Shown here in pieces: positions 18,061 through 26,709 of a stretch of DNA of 64,000 nt. This DNA is from CAZPQN01 sp964588795 (lineage in GTDB: Bacteria > Fidelibacterota > UBA2242). The stretch lies in contig CAZPQN010000011.1 in NCBI GenBank assembly GCA_964588795.1, positions 4,002-68,001 of the forward strand, in the 5' to 3' direction. The notes under the pieces were generated by a model. It saw nothing but the letters and a program-made list of their open reading frames with translations. It did no database searches and was not told the DNA's origin. A program made the position numbers and the translations under genes. Each line of letters opens with the position of its first letter. Position 1 is the stretch's first letter.

Positions 18061-19221
18061 TTATGGAAAGTTGATTTGTCCTAAAATCGCCGGATGCTTT
18101 GCGCCTGTGCCACCCGGAACATTGCCCGCTTCGCCCCAAACCGTCAAGGCGGCTAACAGGGCGAATGCCAGTGCCTCTTTGCCGTCGGCAGGGATGCCGA
18201 AATCCTCAGGGCGCTGAAACACTACTCCCCCAAAAAGAGATTGCAAATGCTCCATCAGGACCGGGTTATGCACCCCACCGCCGCTGATGACGATTTTGTC
18301 TAACGGGAAATGCTGGCTGAAAAAGCGCTGATAATTGCTATGAATGGCTGCCGCGGTAAATCGCGTCAGGGTTGCCATGAGGTCCGGCCATTGGTGCGGG
18401 TTGATTTGGAATAGGCGGATTGTCTCAGCCACCAAATCCGCCCCAAAAACCTCCGTTCCGGTAGACTTGGGCGGCGGAGCCGCTATAAAGGGATGTCCCA
18501 GCAGAAATTGTAACACATCTGGCAGGATAGTACCCCGACGGGCAATTTCTCCATCCAAATCGCAGTTCTGTCGTCCCTCTGTTATTTGGCGGGCAAAAGC
18601 ATCGGTCAGGGCATTGCCCGGACCGGTGTCCAGTGCCTGAATGTCGGCAACAGACGCTGCGCCGGCCGGGACCAGAGTAAAGTTGGCGATACCGCCGATA
18701 TTGAGAACCATGATGTTGGCGTTGCTTTCGCGAAAAAGGTAATAATCCAGGATGGGAACCAGTGGAGCACCTCGCCCGCCCGCGGCAATATCCCGGACGC
18801 GGAAATTGGCGATCACCGGAACACCAAAAGCTTCGGCCAAAAGTGCCGATTCGCCGATTTGCAGGGTGCTGTCGCCGTCAATATGCCAGACCGTCTGACC
18901 GTGACTGCCAATCAGATCGATATCGCGGCTGTCCAAGTGTTCGTCGGCGAGAAAGCGTCGGATCGAGTCAACATACAGCCGACCCAGGCTGAAATTGGCC
19001 CGGCAAACCTGTGCGGTTGAGCCGCTGATTGTCTGGCGCACCAGCGCGACCGTCTCCGGAGCGTAAGGATACGAACGGAATCGCAAAGGCATGATGCGGA
19101 CCTCCTGACCAACATGCTGAAAATTGGCCAGACAGAGATCCAGCCCATCGAGAGAAGTGCCGGACATCAGACCCAGTGCTTTCAGATTCGGACGGTTATG
19201 GAGCGCGATGAGGTTCTTCAT
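18061..19221 (-). CDS. anmK: Anhydro-N-acetylmuramic acid kinase
   Basis: A 386-residue kinase that opens and phosphorylates 1,6-anhydro-MurNAc (and MurNAc) to MurNAc-6-P in cell-wall recycling. Signatures are GLMSGTSLDGLD near the N-terminus, IGSHGQTVWH, NIGGIANFTL and DTGPGNALTDA, and ISGGGVHNPVLM near the C-terminus. ATG 19221 is chosen. An upstream in-frame TTG at 19254 lacks a ribosome site, and an AGGAG lies rather far from the ATG, so the start is not settled. It follows murQ, whose product uses MurNAc-6-P, which confirms the pathway. Confidence 0.95.
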   Translation of the reverse strand: MKNLIALHNRPNLKALGLMSGTSLDGLDLCLANFQHVGQEVRIMPLRFRSYPYAPETVALVRQTISGSTAQVCRANFSLGRLYVDSIRRFLADEHLDSRDIDLIGSHGQTVWHIDGDSTLQIGESALLAEAFGVPVIANFRVRDIAAGGRGAPLVPILDYYLFRESNANIMVLNIGGIANFTLVPAGAASVADIQALDTGPGNALTDAFARQITEGRQNCDLDGEIARRGTILPDVLQFLLGHPFIAAPPPKSTGTEVFGADLVAETIRLFQINPHQWPDLMATLTRFTAAAIHSNYQRFFSQHFPLDKIVISGGGVHNPVLMEHLQSLFGGVVFQRPEDFGIPADGKEALAFALLAALTVWGEAGNVPGGTGAKHPAILGQINFP

Positions 19222-19272
19222 GGTGCGGAAGTGGTTGGGTGCCGCTCCTGCCAAAAGAGAGATAAATCATGA

Positions 19273-20187
19273 TCAGGATTCATTTTCTCCGAAAGCGAAG
19301 CGGATGAAACCGTTGTGCTCCTTGATCAACTCCCGGGCTTGGGGCAGGGTGACATGCTGTTTCACCATGACAATGGCCTCCTTGACATGTTTGTCGGAGG
19401 CCAGTAAGGCCTGGTATGCTTCCTCATAATTCAGTCCGGTCAGCTCGGAGATTATGCGGGTGCCGCGGTCAACCAGTTTGGCATTGATCGCCTGATGATC
19501 AACCATGTAGTTGCGGTAAACTTTGCCCAGACGGATCATTGCCGTCGTGGTAATCATGTTTAGCACCATTTTGGTCGCCGTCCCGGCTTTCATGCGCGTG
19601 GAACCTGTGATCAGTTCCGGGCCGACCAATACTTCGATAAATACATCGGCCTCCAGGTCGAGATCTTTCTTCGGCGTGCAGGTAAAAAATATCGTCCGGG
19701 CACCGATGGAACGGGCATAGCGGATGGCGCCATGCACATAGGGTGTGGTTCCGCCGGTGGCAATGCCCATCAGTACATCCCGGGCGGTCAATCCGGCGGC
19801 GCGACAGTCTTCCGCCCCGAATTCCGGATTATCCTCGGCCCCTTCTACCGCCTGCCGCAGAGCGACCCACCCCCCGGCAATAATACCTTGCACCAGATCG
19901 GGATTGACGGAAAAAGTCGGCGGACATTCACTGGCATCCAGCACGCCCAAACGCCCACTGGTTCCAGCACCGATGTAGCGCAAACGCCCGCCGTTTTTAA
20001 AAGCTTCGATGATCAATTCCGTGGCGGCGCTGATGTGGGGAATGGCTTCCCGCACGGCTAAGGGGACGGTGGCATCCTCCTCATTAATCAGGCGGACGAT
20101 CTGTGCGGTAGTGAGCGTATCGATCAGCTGACTTTTGGGATTAATTTTCTCAGTCAGGATATGGGCTCGATTCTGGATTTTGGTCAT
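19273..20187 (-). CDS. murQ: N-acetylmuramic acid 6-phosphate etherase
   Basis: A 304-residue SIS-domain etherase that splits MurNAc-6-P into GlcNAc-6-P and D-lactate. Visible signatures are GAGTSGRLGVLDASECPPTF near residue 75 and the helical C-terminus. ATG 20187 is preferred over the TTG one codon upstream because GGAG lies 8 bases before it. With anmK downstream and a NamZ-type muramidase at 51.7 kb, the organism appears able to salvage cell-wall MurNAc. MurQ is likely the first gene of the run leading through anmK to ptsI. Confidence 0.96.
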   Translation of the reverse strand: MTKIQNRAHILTEKINPKSQLIDTLTTAQIVRLINEEDATVPLAVREAIPHISAATELIIEAFKNGGRLRYIGAGTSGRLGVLDASECPPTFSVNPDLVQGIIAGGWVALRQAVEGAEDNPEFGAEDCRAAGLTARDVLMGIATGGTTPYVHGAIRYARSIGARTIFFTCTPKKDLDLEADVFIEVLVGPELITGSTRMKAGTATKMVLNMITTTAMIRLGKVYRNYMVDHQAINAKLVDRGTRIISELTGLNYEEAYQALLASDKHVKEAIVMVKQHVTLPQARELIKEHNGFIRFAFGENES

Positions 20188-20378
20188 CAATTGTACTCCA
20201 TAAGGTAATTTAATCAGACGGTAAAAGCACTAAACTCAAGTCATAAGATAGAGAAAAGCGCGCTGAATTAAAAGTATCGTTTTGCCGCCGATGCGCTGCA
20301 CCCGCTCTACTCTCCGGCGGATTGCTGGTTAGGCAGGTACAGGCAATGCCACCCGCATCTGCCGCTAATCAGGAGAAC

Positions 20379-20996
20379 CTAACCGCCGAAAACCAGGCGG
20401 CAGATCAGCACCGCCATAATCAAACCAACCGAATCACCGATCAGCCCGGCGGCAATAGAATGCCGGACGCGACGCACACCGATGGATCCGAAATAGACCG
20501 CCACGACGTAAAAAGTGGTCTCGCTACTGCCCCACATCGTCGAGGCCAGTCGCCCGATGAAACTGTCCGGACCATGCTGTTTCATCAATTCACTTACGAT
20601 CCCGAGTGCGCCAGAACCGGAAAGCGGACGCATCAGCGCCACCGGCAGGGTTTCGGCGGGCATACCGATCAGGCCGGTCAGTGGTGCAAGCAGGGTAACA
20701 AACACGTCCATGGCTCCCGAAGCCCGGAACATACCGATGGCGACTAAAATAGCCACTAAATATGGGATAATCTTGATGGCCGTGGTAAAGCCATCCTTGG
20801 CGCCCTCGATGAACGATTCATAAACCTTGACTTTTTTTGTCCAGCCCAAAATAAGAATGATAAAAATCAAAATCGGCACCGCCCAAGCCGAGAAAGCTTT
20901 CATTATAGTCACGAATAATCCCGGCGTACTCGCCGCTTGGGTCGTAGCCGTTTGCAGCGTATCAGTCAGGGTTTGTGCGAAAAGCGGATTAGTCAT
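20379..20996 (-). CDS. spmB: Nucleoside-recognition (Gate) membrane protein, SpmB-like
   Basis: A 205-residue integral membrane protein of the spore maturation protein B family (Gate domain). Features are a first hydrophobic helix AVPILIFIILILGW, then the GAKDGFTTAIKIIPYLVAILV segment and the conserved PLSGSGALGIVSELMKQHGPDS / MWGSSETTFYVVAVYFGS motifs. ATG 20996 has a GGGGG ribosome site upstream; longer in-frame starts exist. Its start lies 8 bases inside spmA, so the pair is translationally linked. SpmA/SpmB pairs are widespread outside spore-formers, where their role is not established. Confidence 0.9.
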   Translation of the reverse strand: MTNPLFAQTLTDTLQTATTQAASTPGLFVTIMKAFSAWAVPILIFIILILGWTKKVKVYESFIEGAKDGFTTAIKIIPYLVAILVAIGMFRASGAMDVFVTLLAPLTGLIGMPAETLPVALMRPLSGSGALGIVSELMKQHGPDSFIGRLASTMWGSSETTFYVVAVYFGSIGVRRVRHSIAAGLIGDSVGLIMAVLICRLVFGG

Positions 20997-21630
20997 GGGC
21001 AACCCCCTTCTCATTAGAAGGCGCGTCAACCTGGCGCTGAGGGTCGGATTTGCGAATACCCGGCAACCTTTGCAAAAGTTTCGCCGCCGTTACCCCGGCG
21101 ATGGTAGCGCAGGTGGAGGCTACAATCGTTGTACTGATGATCTCAAAAGGATTGGCGGATTTCATTTGCACCCGGACCGCGATAACGGTCATGGGAATCA
21201 AACAAATGCTGGCAGTATTAAGCGCTAAAAAAGTCGCCATATCGTTGGTCGCCGTGTCCCGTGACCGGTTCAGTTTCTGCAGTTCCTCCATCGCTTTCAG
21301 CCCTAACGGCGTGGCGGCGTTGCCCAATCCCAGCCAGTTGGCAATGATGTTCATCAGCATCGAGCCGATGGCGGGATGGTCGGAGGGAATCGAGGGAAAC
21401 AGGAATTTTGCCAGGGGGCGAATGATCCTTGAAAGGATTTTGATGATCCCGCCCTGCTCGGCGATTTTCATGATGCCCAACCACAGCGTCATGATCCCAA
21501 TCAGCCCCAGCGCGATCTCGACCGCCGTTGCCGCATTATTAACCGCGGCCTGGGTAACTGCGTCGATCCGCCCATTGATCGCGCCCACGACGAGGGCGAC
21601 AATCATTAACCCCAACCAGATGTAATTCAT
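20989..21630 (-). CDS. spmA: Nucleoside-recognition (Gate) membrane protein, SpmA-like
   Basis: A 213-residue integral membrane protein of the spore maturation protein A family. The conserved features are LGLIGIMTLWLGIMKIAEQGG, MLMNIIANWLGLGNAATPLGLKAMEELQKLN and FLALNTASICLIPMTVIAVR. It is the first gene of the spmA-spmB pair and overlaps spmB by 8 bases. In spore-formers the pair affects spore core dehydration. No sporulation gene is seen here, so some other envelope or transport function is more likely. Confidence 0.92.
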   Translation of the reverse strand: MNYIWLGLMIVALVVGAINGRIDAVTQAAVNNAATAVEIALGLIGIMTLWLGIMKIAEQGGIIKILSRIIRPLAKFLFPSIPSDHPAIGSMLMNIIANWLGLGNAATPLGLKAMEELQKLNRSRDTATNDMATFLALNTASICLIPMTVIAVRVQMKSANPFEIISTTIVASTCATIAGVTAAKLLQRLPGIRKSDPQRQVDAPSNEKGVAHD

Positions 21631-21676
21631 ATATGCCTCACATTAAAATTTCAGTATATGCGAGTCCGGCACCCAA

Positions 21677-22894
21677 TTACTTATCAAGTGTCAGGACTAG
21701 AAAACGGTTCTGGAAAGTCAGGCCGAACAGAGTCCGGTCAGCATTGGCGATGATTTTACCTTTGAAGGTGTAATCCTGGTCAAAAATATGCCGCAGAAGC
21801 AAATGCCCGTCGTAGTCATAAACCAAGATTTCCGGATCATCGTAAATCGCCTGATCGTTGTAAACAGCGTCGGTGCCGGTCAGCACCAAAATCCTTTTAT
21901 ATGGCAGAAAACAGGCGGCGGTCACCCTGCGGCGTCCGCTGACCGGCTTAAGACTTAAATGTATGTTTCGATAGAGCAAATTAACCAGCGTGAACGCATG
22001 CCGGTCAGATAGCAATAGCCAGTTTTCATCGGCGCTGAAATCAAGACCCTGAAAAGCCACGGGAAAGGTGGTGACAACCCGCCCGGTGCTGTCGAACAGA
22101 ATGGTCTGTTGCGGTGGCTGTGGCGGTCGGCGATTAATTATCGTTCCACACACCACGATGGTGCGCCCGCTGGGTGCGAGGCCGACCCCCTGAGTCGTTT
22201 TCAGCGGCAATTGATATTGCCACTGCAAGGCGCCATTGCTAAGAAAGAGGAACAAGTCGGGCCCGGCTTTTTCCTGTTCAATCAGGGTGCGGCTGAGGTT
22301 GAAGAGGAATTTCTGACCGTCAGCTGTGAAAAGTCCCTTGGGATTGATTTTCAGACGCGTGCCCTCCAGATTGAATTGGCGCTCATTCAATCGCCGTCCT
22401 TCCCGCCCATAGAAGGTCAAGCGGTCGCCCCAGTAAGAACAGACCACGACCGCCTTCTGGGTTTCGGACGGAAAAACAAACGGTTTTTCGCGTATATCCA
22501 GCAGGGCGCCCTGTCGGTAAAAGAAATCTTCGCCCTGTGCGTTACGCACCCGCAATTCGAATTTCCGAGGTTCATCCTGTACTGATCCGGGCGCACCGAA
22601 AGTGATAAAACTTAAGAGACTGTTGGCCGGCGACAACCACCCGTCGGCAGGCAAAGCCCAGCGGGCAAATTCGGTGTTATCAGTGACGTTCTTGGCGGAA
22701 GTCTCGAAAACCCAGACCCGCGGCTGTAATAAGCTGTCGGATTTCTCGACCAGTACGTCAAGCAGACCGGCACCGGCCGGATGTTCAGCGACCACATTCA
22801 AAGTCTGGCTCCAAAGCCCGGACGCCACCAGCAGGAGCGATAAAAGCAACCAGGATCGTTTTCTCGGCGAGCGCCGTAATCGCATTACGGGCAT
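21677..22894 (-). CDS. Exported beta-propeller-like protein of unknown function
   Basis: A 405-residue protein with a signal peptide (basic RLRRSPRKRS, then a Leu-rich core, cleavage near GLWSQ). The body shows repeated beta-rich units of roughly 45 residues, such as GLAPSGRTIVVCGTI, GLDFSADENWLLLSD, ACFLPYKRILVLTG and YDYDGHLLLRHIF. These resemble WD40/PQQ-type propeller blades that bind or scaffold rather than catalyse. No family can be named. ATG 22894 is preferred to a TTG at 22924; ATG 22885 is also possible. It is followed 46 bases later by spmA, so co-transcription is plausible. Confidence 0.7.
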   Translation of the reverse strand: MPVMRLRRSPRKRSWLLLSLLLVASGLWSQTLNVVAEHPAGAGLLDVLVEKSDSLLQPRVWVFETSAKNVTDNTEFARWALPADGWLSPANSLLSFITFGAPGSVQDEPRKFELRVRNAQGEDFFYRQGALLDIREKPFVFPSETQKAVVVCSYWGDRLTFYGREGRRLNERQFNLEGTRLKINPKGLFTADGQKFLFNLSRTLIEQEKAGPDLFLFLSNGALQWQYQLPLKTTQGVGLAPSGRTIVVCGTIINRRPPQPPQQTILFDSTGRVVTTFPVAFQGLDFSADENWLLLSDRHAFTLVNLLYRNIHLSLKPVSGRRRVTAACFLPYKRILVLTGTDAVYNDQAIYDDPEILVYDYDGHLLLRHIFDQDYTFKGKIIANADRTLFGLTFQNRFLVLTLDK

Positions 22895-23012
22895 AAATTT
22901 AGCTCGACCAAAGGTGAATGTCAATGCCAGTTATGTTCACAATATCCTGGCCGGTCTGGTGCTGAAGTTCAATGCCCGTCCACAAACAGGAATTAATTGC
23001 CATCGTCGCGGG

Positions 23013-23588
23013 TTATAGTTTTGCCTGGCCTAACAGGGCCTGGCGGTTGATAATTTTTTCCGCCCAGAAGAGGCCAATCAGGGTCTTGGCATCCGTTATC
23101 TGACCAGCATAAACCATTTGCATGGCGTCCGTAATGGGCACTTCGAGCGTGACGATGTTTTCATCATCGTCGGCAGTCAACGGAGCATACTGCAGCTGTT
23201 CGGCCCAGTAAAGATAAAGGCGTTCACTGCTGTATCCCACGCAGGTGTGAATCAGCCCGATGGGAATTATAATTCCGGGTCGGTAACCGGTTTCTTCCGC
23301 CAGTTCCCGCTTGATAGTTGCATCGGGTGAGTCCTGTCCATCGATCTTTCCCGCCGGCAGTTCCAGCAGAGTCTGCCCCACCGGATAACGGTACTGCCGG
23401 ATCATCAGAATACGACGGTCGCCGCAATAAGGTATCACTACTGCGGCTCCGGGATGTTTAATATATTCCCGGGTCGATTCGCTTCCATCCGGCAGGCGTA
23501 CCGTATCTTTAAAGACATGCAATAGACGGCCGCTGAAAACCTCCTGACTGCTTAGGCATTTTTCCACGAATGAGATATTGTCGTGCAT
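23013..23588 (-). CDS. Nudix hydrolase, ADP-ribose pyrophosphatase-like
   Basis: A 191-residue Nudix enzyme. The Nudix box runs from GKIDGQ to RELAEETGY, with Asp replacing the usual Glu at the seventh position of the motif but the catalytic REXXEE core intact. The preceding RQYRYPVGQTLLELPAGK is typical of ADP-ribose/GDP-mannose pyrophosphatases, which release AMP and ribose-5-phosphate from ADP-ribose. The ATG at 23588 is well placed. It is divergent from the yceD-rpmF-fab cluster. Confidence 0.9.
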   Translation of the reverse strand: MHDNISFVEKCLSSQEVFSGRLLHVFKDTVRLPDGSESTREYIKHPGAAVVIPYCGDRRILMIRQYRYPVGQTLLELPAGKIDGQDSPDATIKRELAEETGYRPGIIIPIGLIHTCVGYSSERLYLYWAEQLQYAPLTADDDENIVTLEVPITDAMQMVYAGQITDAKTLIGLFWAEKIINRQALLGQAKL

Positions 23589-23955
23589 TTATATTTCCCT
23601 TATCGCATAAATTTAAACGCGCCAATTTCGCACGCCGGCTGCGGAATGCCAAGCCATTTTATTAAAGGGCAGGTTAATTTTGGGGGAGGCGTCCGGAGAA
23701 AAAACGGGAGGAGTTCCCAAGGAAGGAGGGAAGTTGGATGATTTTATTTACGGGAAAAGACCCCACTGTGTCAGACACCTCCCCGCAAATCTGTTTTGAA
23801 AAAACACCAGTTATACGCTTTAAATGACCGCCCTGTTCCACCGCATTTTTTTAATTGGCCACCCAAAATCCAGCAAGTTTTGATCGGCCCCGTCTCCGTC
23901 GATAAAAGGCAAAAATCTTGATTATACTCCGACTTTCCTCTAAATTTGCCCGGTT
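23589..23955. other. Intergenic region between divergent Nudix and yceD units
   Basis: A 367-base stretch between divergent genes that should hold promoters for both. It contains a purine-rich segment (GGGGGAGG, GGGAGGAG, AAGGAAGGAGGG), an 11-base odd palindrome GTGTCAGACAC near 23769, one possible short reading frame (listed separately) and a TATACT at 23923-23928 without a convincing -35. I see no RNA gene or known riboswitch. Confidence 0.5.
23738..23827 (+). CDS. Possible 29-codon small protein
   Basis: ATG at 23738 opens a 29-codon frame ending in TGA at 23825-23827. A strong ribosome site (AAGGAGGG) lies 7 bases upstream, better than that of many real genes here. The peptide starts MILFTGKDPTV and has no recognisable domain or membrane segment. 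It precedes yceD by about 130 bases. The only support is the ribosome site, so it may be a chance purine run. Confidence 0.2.
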   Translation: MILFTGKDPTVSDTSPQICFEKTPVIRFK

Positions 23956-24462
23956 ATGAAACTCAGAATCAATGCGTTAAGAGAAGGTTTCCAGACGATC
24001 AAAGCCGCACTGTCCAGCGCGGAGCTGGAGATTACAGACGACAGTTTGACGCAGCCCATCGCCCTGCAGCTCGACGTGGACAAAGGCCCCCAGGATATGC
24101 GGATAATCGGCACCGTCACCACTACGGCCAATTTCACCTGTGATCGCTGTCTGAGCGCCTTTGATCAGAACCTGCAAAGCACCTTTGAGGTGTTTGCGAG
24201 TACGGCTACCAAATTGACCAGGGATGATAATCTGATCGTCATCACCCCCAATACTCAGGAGATCGACCTGACCGGCTTCATCCGCGATGCCCTGTTGCTC
24301 AGCCTGCCGATGAAAGTACTCTGTCGCGAGGACTGTCGCGGACTCTGCCCCGTTTGCGGAGCCGACCGGAACGTCAATCCCTGTAGCTGTCAGGCTCAAA
24401 CCGAAGACGAACGCTGGGAACCGCTCAATAGTCTTAAAACTTGTATTACGGAGGAAAATTAA
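23956..24462 (+). CDS. yceD: YceD/DUF177 family protein
   Basis: A 168-residue DUF177 protein, the usual upstream neighbour of rpmF and associated with 23S rRNA maturation in other organisms. The C-terminal half has the conserved Cys cluster LCREDCRGLCPVCGADRN followed by CSCQ, which probably binds zinc; the central TCDRCLSAFDQ is also typical. The L32 start follows with a single base between. It is the first gene of the yceD-rpmF-fab-rnc cluster. Confidence 0.9.
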   Translation: MKLRINALREGFQTIKAALSSAELEITDDSLTQPIALQLDVDKGPQDMRIIGTVTTTANFTCDRCLSAFDQNLQSTFEVFASTATKLTRDDNLIVITPNTQEIDLTGFIRDALLLSLPMKVLCREDCRGLCPVCGADRNVNPCSCQAQTEDERWEPLNSLKTCITEEN

Positions 24463-24463
24463 C

Positions 24464-24646
24464 TTGGCTCTACCGAAACGTAAAATATCCAAATCCCGCC
24501 GCGACAAACGCCGCACCCACAAGAAACTGACTGCACCCGCGGTAACCAAATGCCCGCAGTGCCGGGAACCAAAGTTGCCCCACCGGGCATGTCCGAACTG
24601 CGGCTATTACCGCGGTCGTCCGGTGGTCTCTGTCAAAACCAAGTAG
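24464..24646 (+). CDS. rpmF: Ribosomal protein L32
   Basis: A 60-residue large-subunit ribosomal protein. The start codon is TTG (24464), decided by the GGAGG site 9 bases upstream and by the invariant family N-terminus (MALPKRKISKSRRDKRR). Four zinc-ligand cysteines are present (Cys30, Cys33, Cys43, Cys46), so this is the C+ form. It is coupled to yceD. In most genomes plsX follows; here there is a 145-base gap and then fabH. Confidence 0.97.
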   Translation: MALPKRKISKSRRDKRRTHKKLTAPAVTKCPQCREPKLPHRACPNCGYYRGRPVVSVKTK

Positions 24647-24683
24647 AGGTTTCCTCACTGGACAGCCAGCCATCAGGGGTTCC

Positions 24684-24737
24684 AATGTACCATTACGGAC
24701 ATGAATCCGGCGAGCTATTTTGCCGTATCGCTACATT
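24684..24737 (+). repeat. Imperfect inverted repeat between rpmF and fabH
   Basis: AATGTA(24684-24689) and TACGG(24694-24698) pair with CCGTA(24723-24727) and TACATT(24732-24737), giving a two-part stem with a small internal loop and a 24-base apical loop. There is no T-tract, so it is not an intrinsic terminator. It may be an RNA structure or an operator upstream of the fatty-acid genes; neither is shown. Confidence 0.4.
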
Positions 24738-24791
24738 AGCTGGAAGCCGCCGCATGTCCCGCACCCGTCAAATTATTTAAAGGCCGTCAAA

Positions 24792-25793
24792 ATGCAGAAA
24801 AAACGCGCAACAATTACCGCTCTTGGTCAATATGCTCCTGCCAGAATTCTGAACAACTTTGAGCTGGAGAAAATGGTCGCTACCACCGATGAGTGGATTC
24901 GCACCCGGACGGGGATTGTCGAGCGTCATATCGCCGCGCCGGACGAAGCTACGGCGGCCATGGCGATCGCCGCCTTCCGCGATATGCAGAAACGTTTTGT
25001 CGTGGATCCTCTCGAAATAGACCTGATCATTGTCGCGACGATTACTCCGGATATGTTCTTCCCCTCTACCGCCGCTCTGATTCAGGACGGGATTGGCGCC
25101 CGTAACGCCTTTGGCTTTGATGTTTCCGCCGCCTGCTCCGGCTTTGTATATGCCTTAGCTATAGCCGCCCAGTTTATCGAAAATGGCACGAGTCGCAAGG
25201 TACTCGTCGTCGGCGCTGACAAGATGAGCAGTATTACCGATTATACCAACCGCGACAACTGCGTTCTGTTCGGCGACGCCGCGGGAGCGGTTTTGTTGGA
25301 ACCGGCCCGCGATGAGTCCGGCATACTGGATTTCATTATGAAAATGGACGGCGCCGGCAAAGAATTCCTGTACATGGCGGGCGGAGGCAGTCTTCATCCG
25401 GCGACCCATGAGACCGTGGACAAAAAACTGCACTATGTTTATCAGGAAGGCAAAACGGTCTTCAAGTTTGCCGTCAAGGGTATGGCCGATGTGTCCGTGG
25501 AACTACTCGAACGCCAGGGACTGAGCGGCAAAGATGTCAAATTATTCATCCCGCACCAGGCCAATAAACGCATCATCGATGCCAGCGTGCAGAGACTGAA
25601 ACTGACACCTGAGCAGGTGATGATCAATATTGATCGTTACGCCAATACGACCGCGGCGACAATCCCCCTGGGGCTGGTGGAGGGATACGACGCAGGGCGT
25701 TTAGCACCGGGCGACCTGGTTTTGATGGCGGCTTTTGGAGCCGGTTTTACCTGGGGCAGTGTGCTTTTACGGTGGGGTTTACGCCGTGGGTAA
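24792..25793 (+). CDS. fabH: 3-oxoacyl-ACP synthase III
   Basis: A 333-residue KAS III that starts fatty-acid synthesis by condensing acetyl-CoA (or a branched primer) with malonyl-ACP. The catalytic triad is visible: Cys115 in SAACSGFVYAL, His in PHQANKR near residue 255, and Asn in RYANTTAATIP near 285. ATG 24792 is chosen because it gives the family N-terminus (ITALGQYAPARILNN); a longer in-frame start at 24720 adds an unrelated tail. fabD overlaps its end by 8 bases. Confidence 0.96.
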   Translation: MQKKRATITALGQYAPARILNNFELEKMVATTDEWIRTRTGIVERHIAAPDEATAAMAIAAFRDMQKRFVVDPLEIDLIIVATITPDMFFPSTAALIQDGIGARNAFGFDVSAACSGFVYALAIAAQFIENGTSRKVLVVGADKMSSITDYTNRDNCVLFGDAAGAVLLEPARDESGILDFIMKMDGAGKEFLYMAGGGSLHPATHETVDKKLHYVYQEGKTVFKFAVKGMADVSVELLERQGLSGKDVKLFIPHQANKRIIDASVQRLKLTPEQVMINIDRYANTTAATIPLGLVEGYDAGRLAPGDLVLMAAFGAGFTWGSVLLRWGLRRG

Positions 25794-26709
25794 AAGCGCC
25801 TATCTCTTTCCCGGCCAGGGCTCGCAATGTGTTGGGATGGGTGCCGATTTTTACAGTCACTCGCCGCTGGCCCGCGAACGGTATGACCAGGCCGAAACAT
25901 TTTTCGATTTTTCCCTGAAGACGATCTCCTTTCAAGGGACAATGGCCGAGCTGATCCGCACCCACGTGACTCAACCGGCGATTTTTGTGCTTTCGGTGAT
26001 CATTCACGAAGAGCTGAATAAGCGCGGCTGTCAGCCGGACATGGTTGCCGGTCACAGCCTTGGAGAATATTCTGCCCTGGTCGCCGCCGGGGCATTGAGT
26101 TTCGAAGATGGGCTGAATCTGGTTAAACTGCGCGCCCGGGCGATGCAATCCGCCGCGGAGCAGAATCCCGGAACGATGACGGCGGTTGTTGGTTTGGAAG
26201 CCGCCCAGGTGGAAGAGGTGATCGCCGCGTCCGATTTTGGCGGTATCTGCCAGGTCGCCAATTATAATTCGCCCGCCCAAATCGTTATCAGCGGCGATGT
26301 GGTCAAGGTGCAGGCGATCATGCCCGAGCTGAAAAAAGCCGGGGCCAAGATGGTGGTCGAGTTGACAGTGGGCGGGGCTTTTCATTCCGCCCTGATGCAA
26401 CCGGCCAGCGAGGAATTGGCCACAGCCTTAGCCAAGACCACTTTCCAAGCACCCGTTTGCCCGATCTTTTCCAATGTGACCGGGACCGCCACGCAGGATC
26501 CGGAAACAATCCGCACGCGCCTCCTTCAGCAATTGACCGCGCCGGTACGTTGGACGGATACACTGATTAATATGCAAAAGGCCGGAGCCCGGCGCTTCGT
26601 TGAAGTCGGTCCCGGAAAAGTTCTGCAGGGACTGGCCAAACGCACCCTGGATAAAGTAACCATCACGGGGATCTCGACCGTCAAAGATCTGGAGCAGTTG
26701 TCATGCTGA
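25786..26709 (+). CDS. fabD: Malonyl-CoA:ACP transacylase
   Basis: A 307-residue acyltransferase that loads malonate on ACP. The N-terminal FPGQGSQCVGMG, the nucleophile Ser91 in GHSLGE and the active-site His in GGAFHSALM near residue 200 are present. The start is GTG at 25786, supported by a GGTGGGG site 8 bases upstream and by the normal distance to FPGQGSQ; it lies inside the last codons of fabH. Confidence 0.96.
   Translation: MGKSAYLFPGQGSQCVGMGADFYSHSPLARERYDQAETFFDFSLKTISFQGTMAELIRTHVTQPAIFVLSVIIHEELNKRGCQPDMVAGHSLGEYSALVAAGALSFEDGLNLVKLRARAMQSAAEQNPGTMTAVVGLEAAQVEEVIAASDFGGICQVANYNSPAQIVISGDVVKVQAIMPELKKAGAKMVVELTVGGAFHSALMQPASEELATALAKTTFQAPVCPIFSNVTGTATQDPETIRTRLLQQLTAPVRWTDTLINMQKAGARRFVEVGPGKVLQGLAKRTLDKVTITGISTVKDLEQLSC

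Noticed and set aside
17023..18084. A 353-codon plus-strand frame opposite the phosphohexomutase gene
   Set aside because: Shadow of the conserved minus-strand gene with no recognisable protein family.
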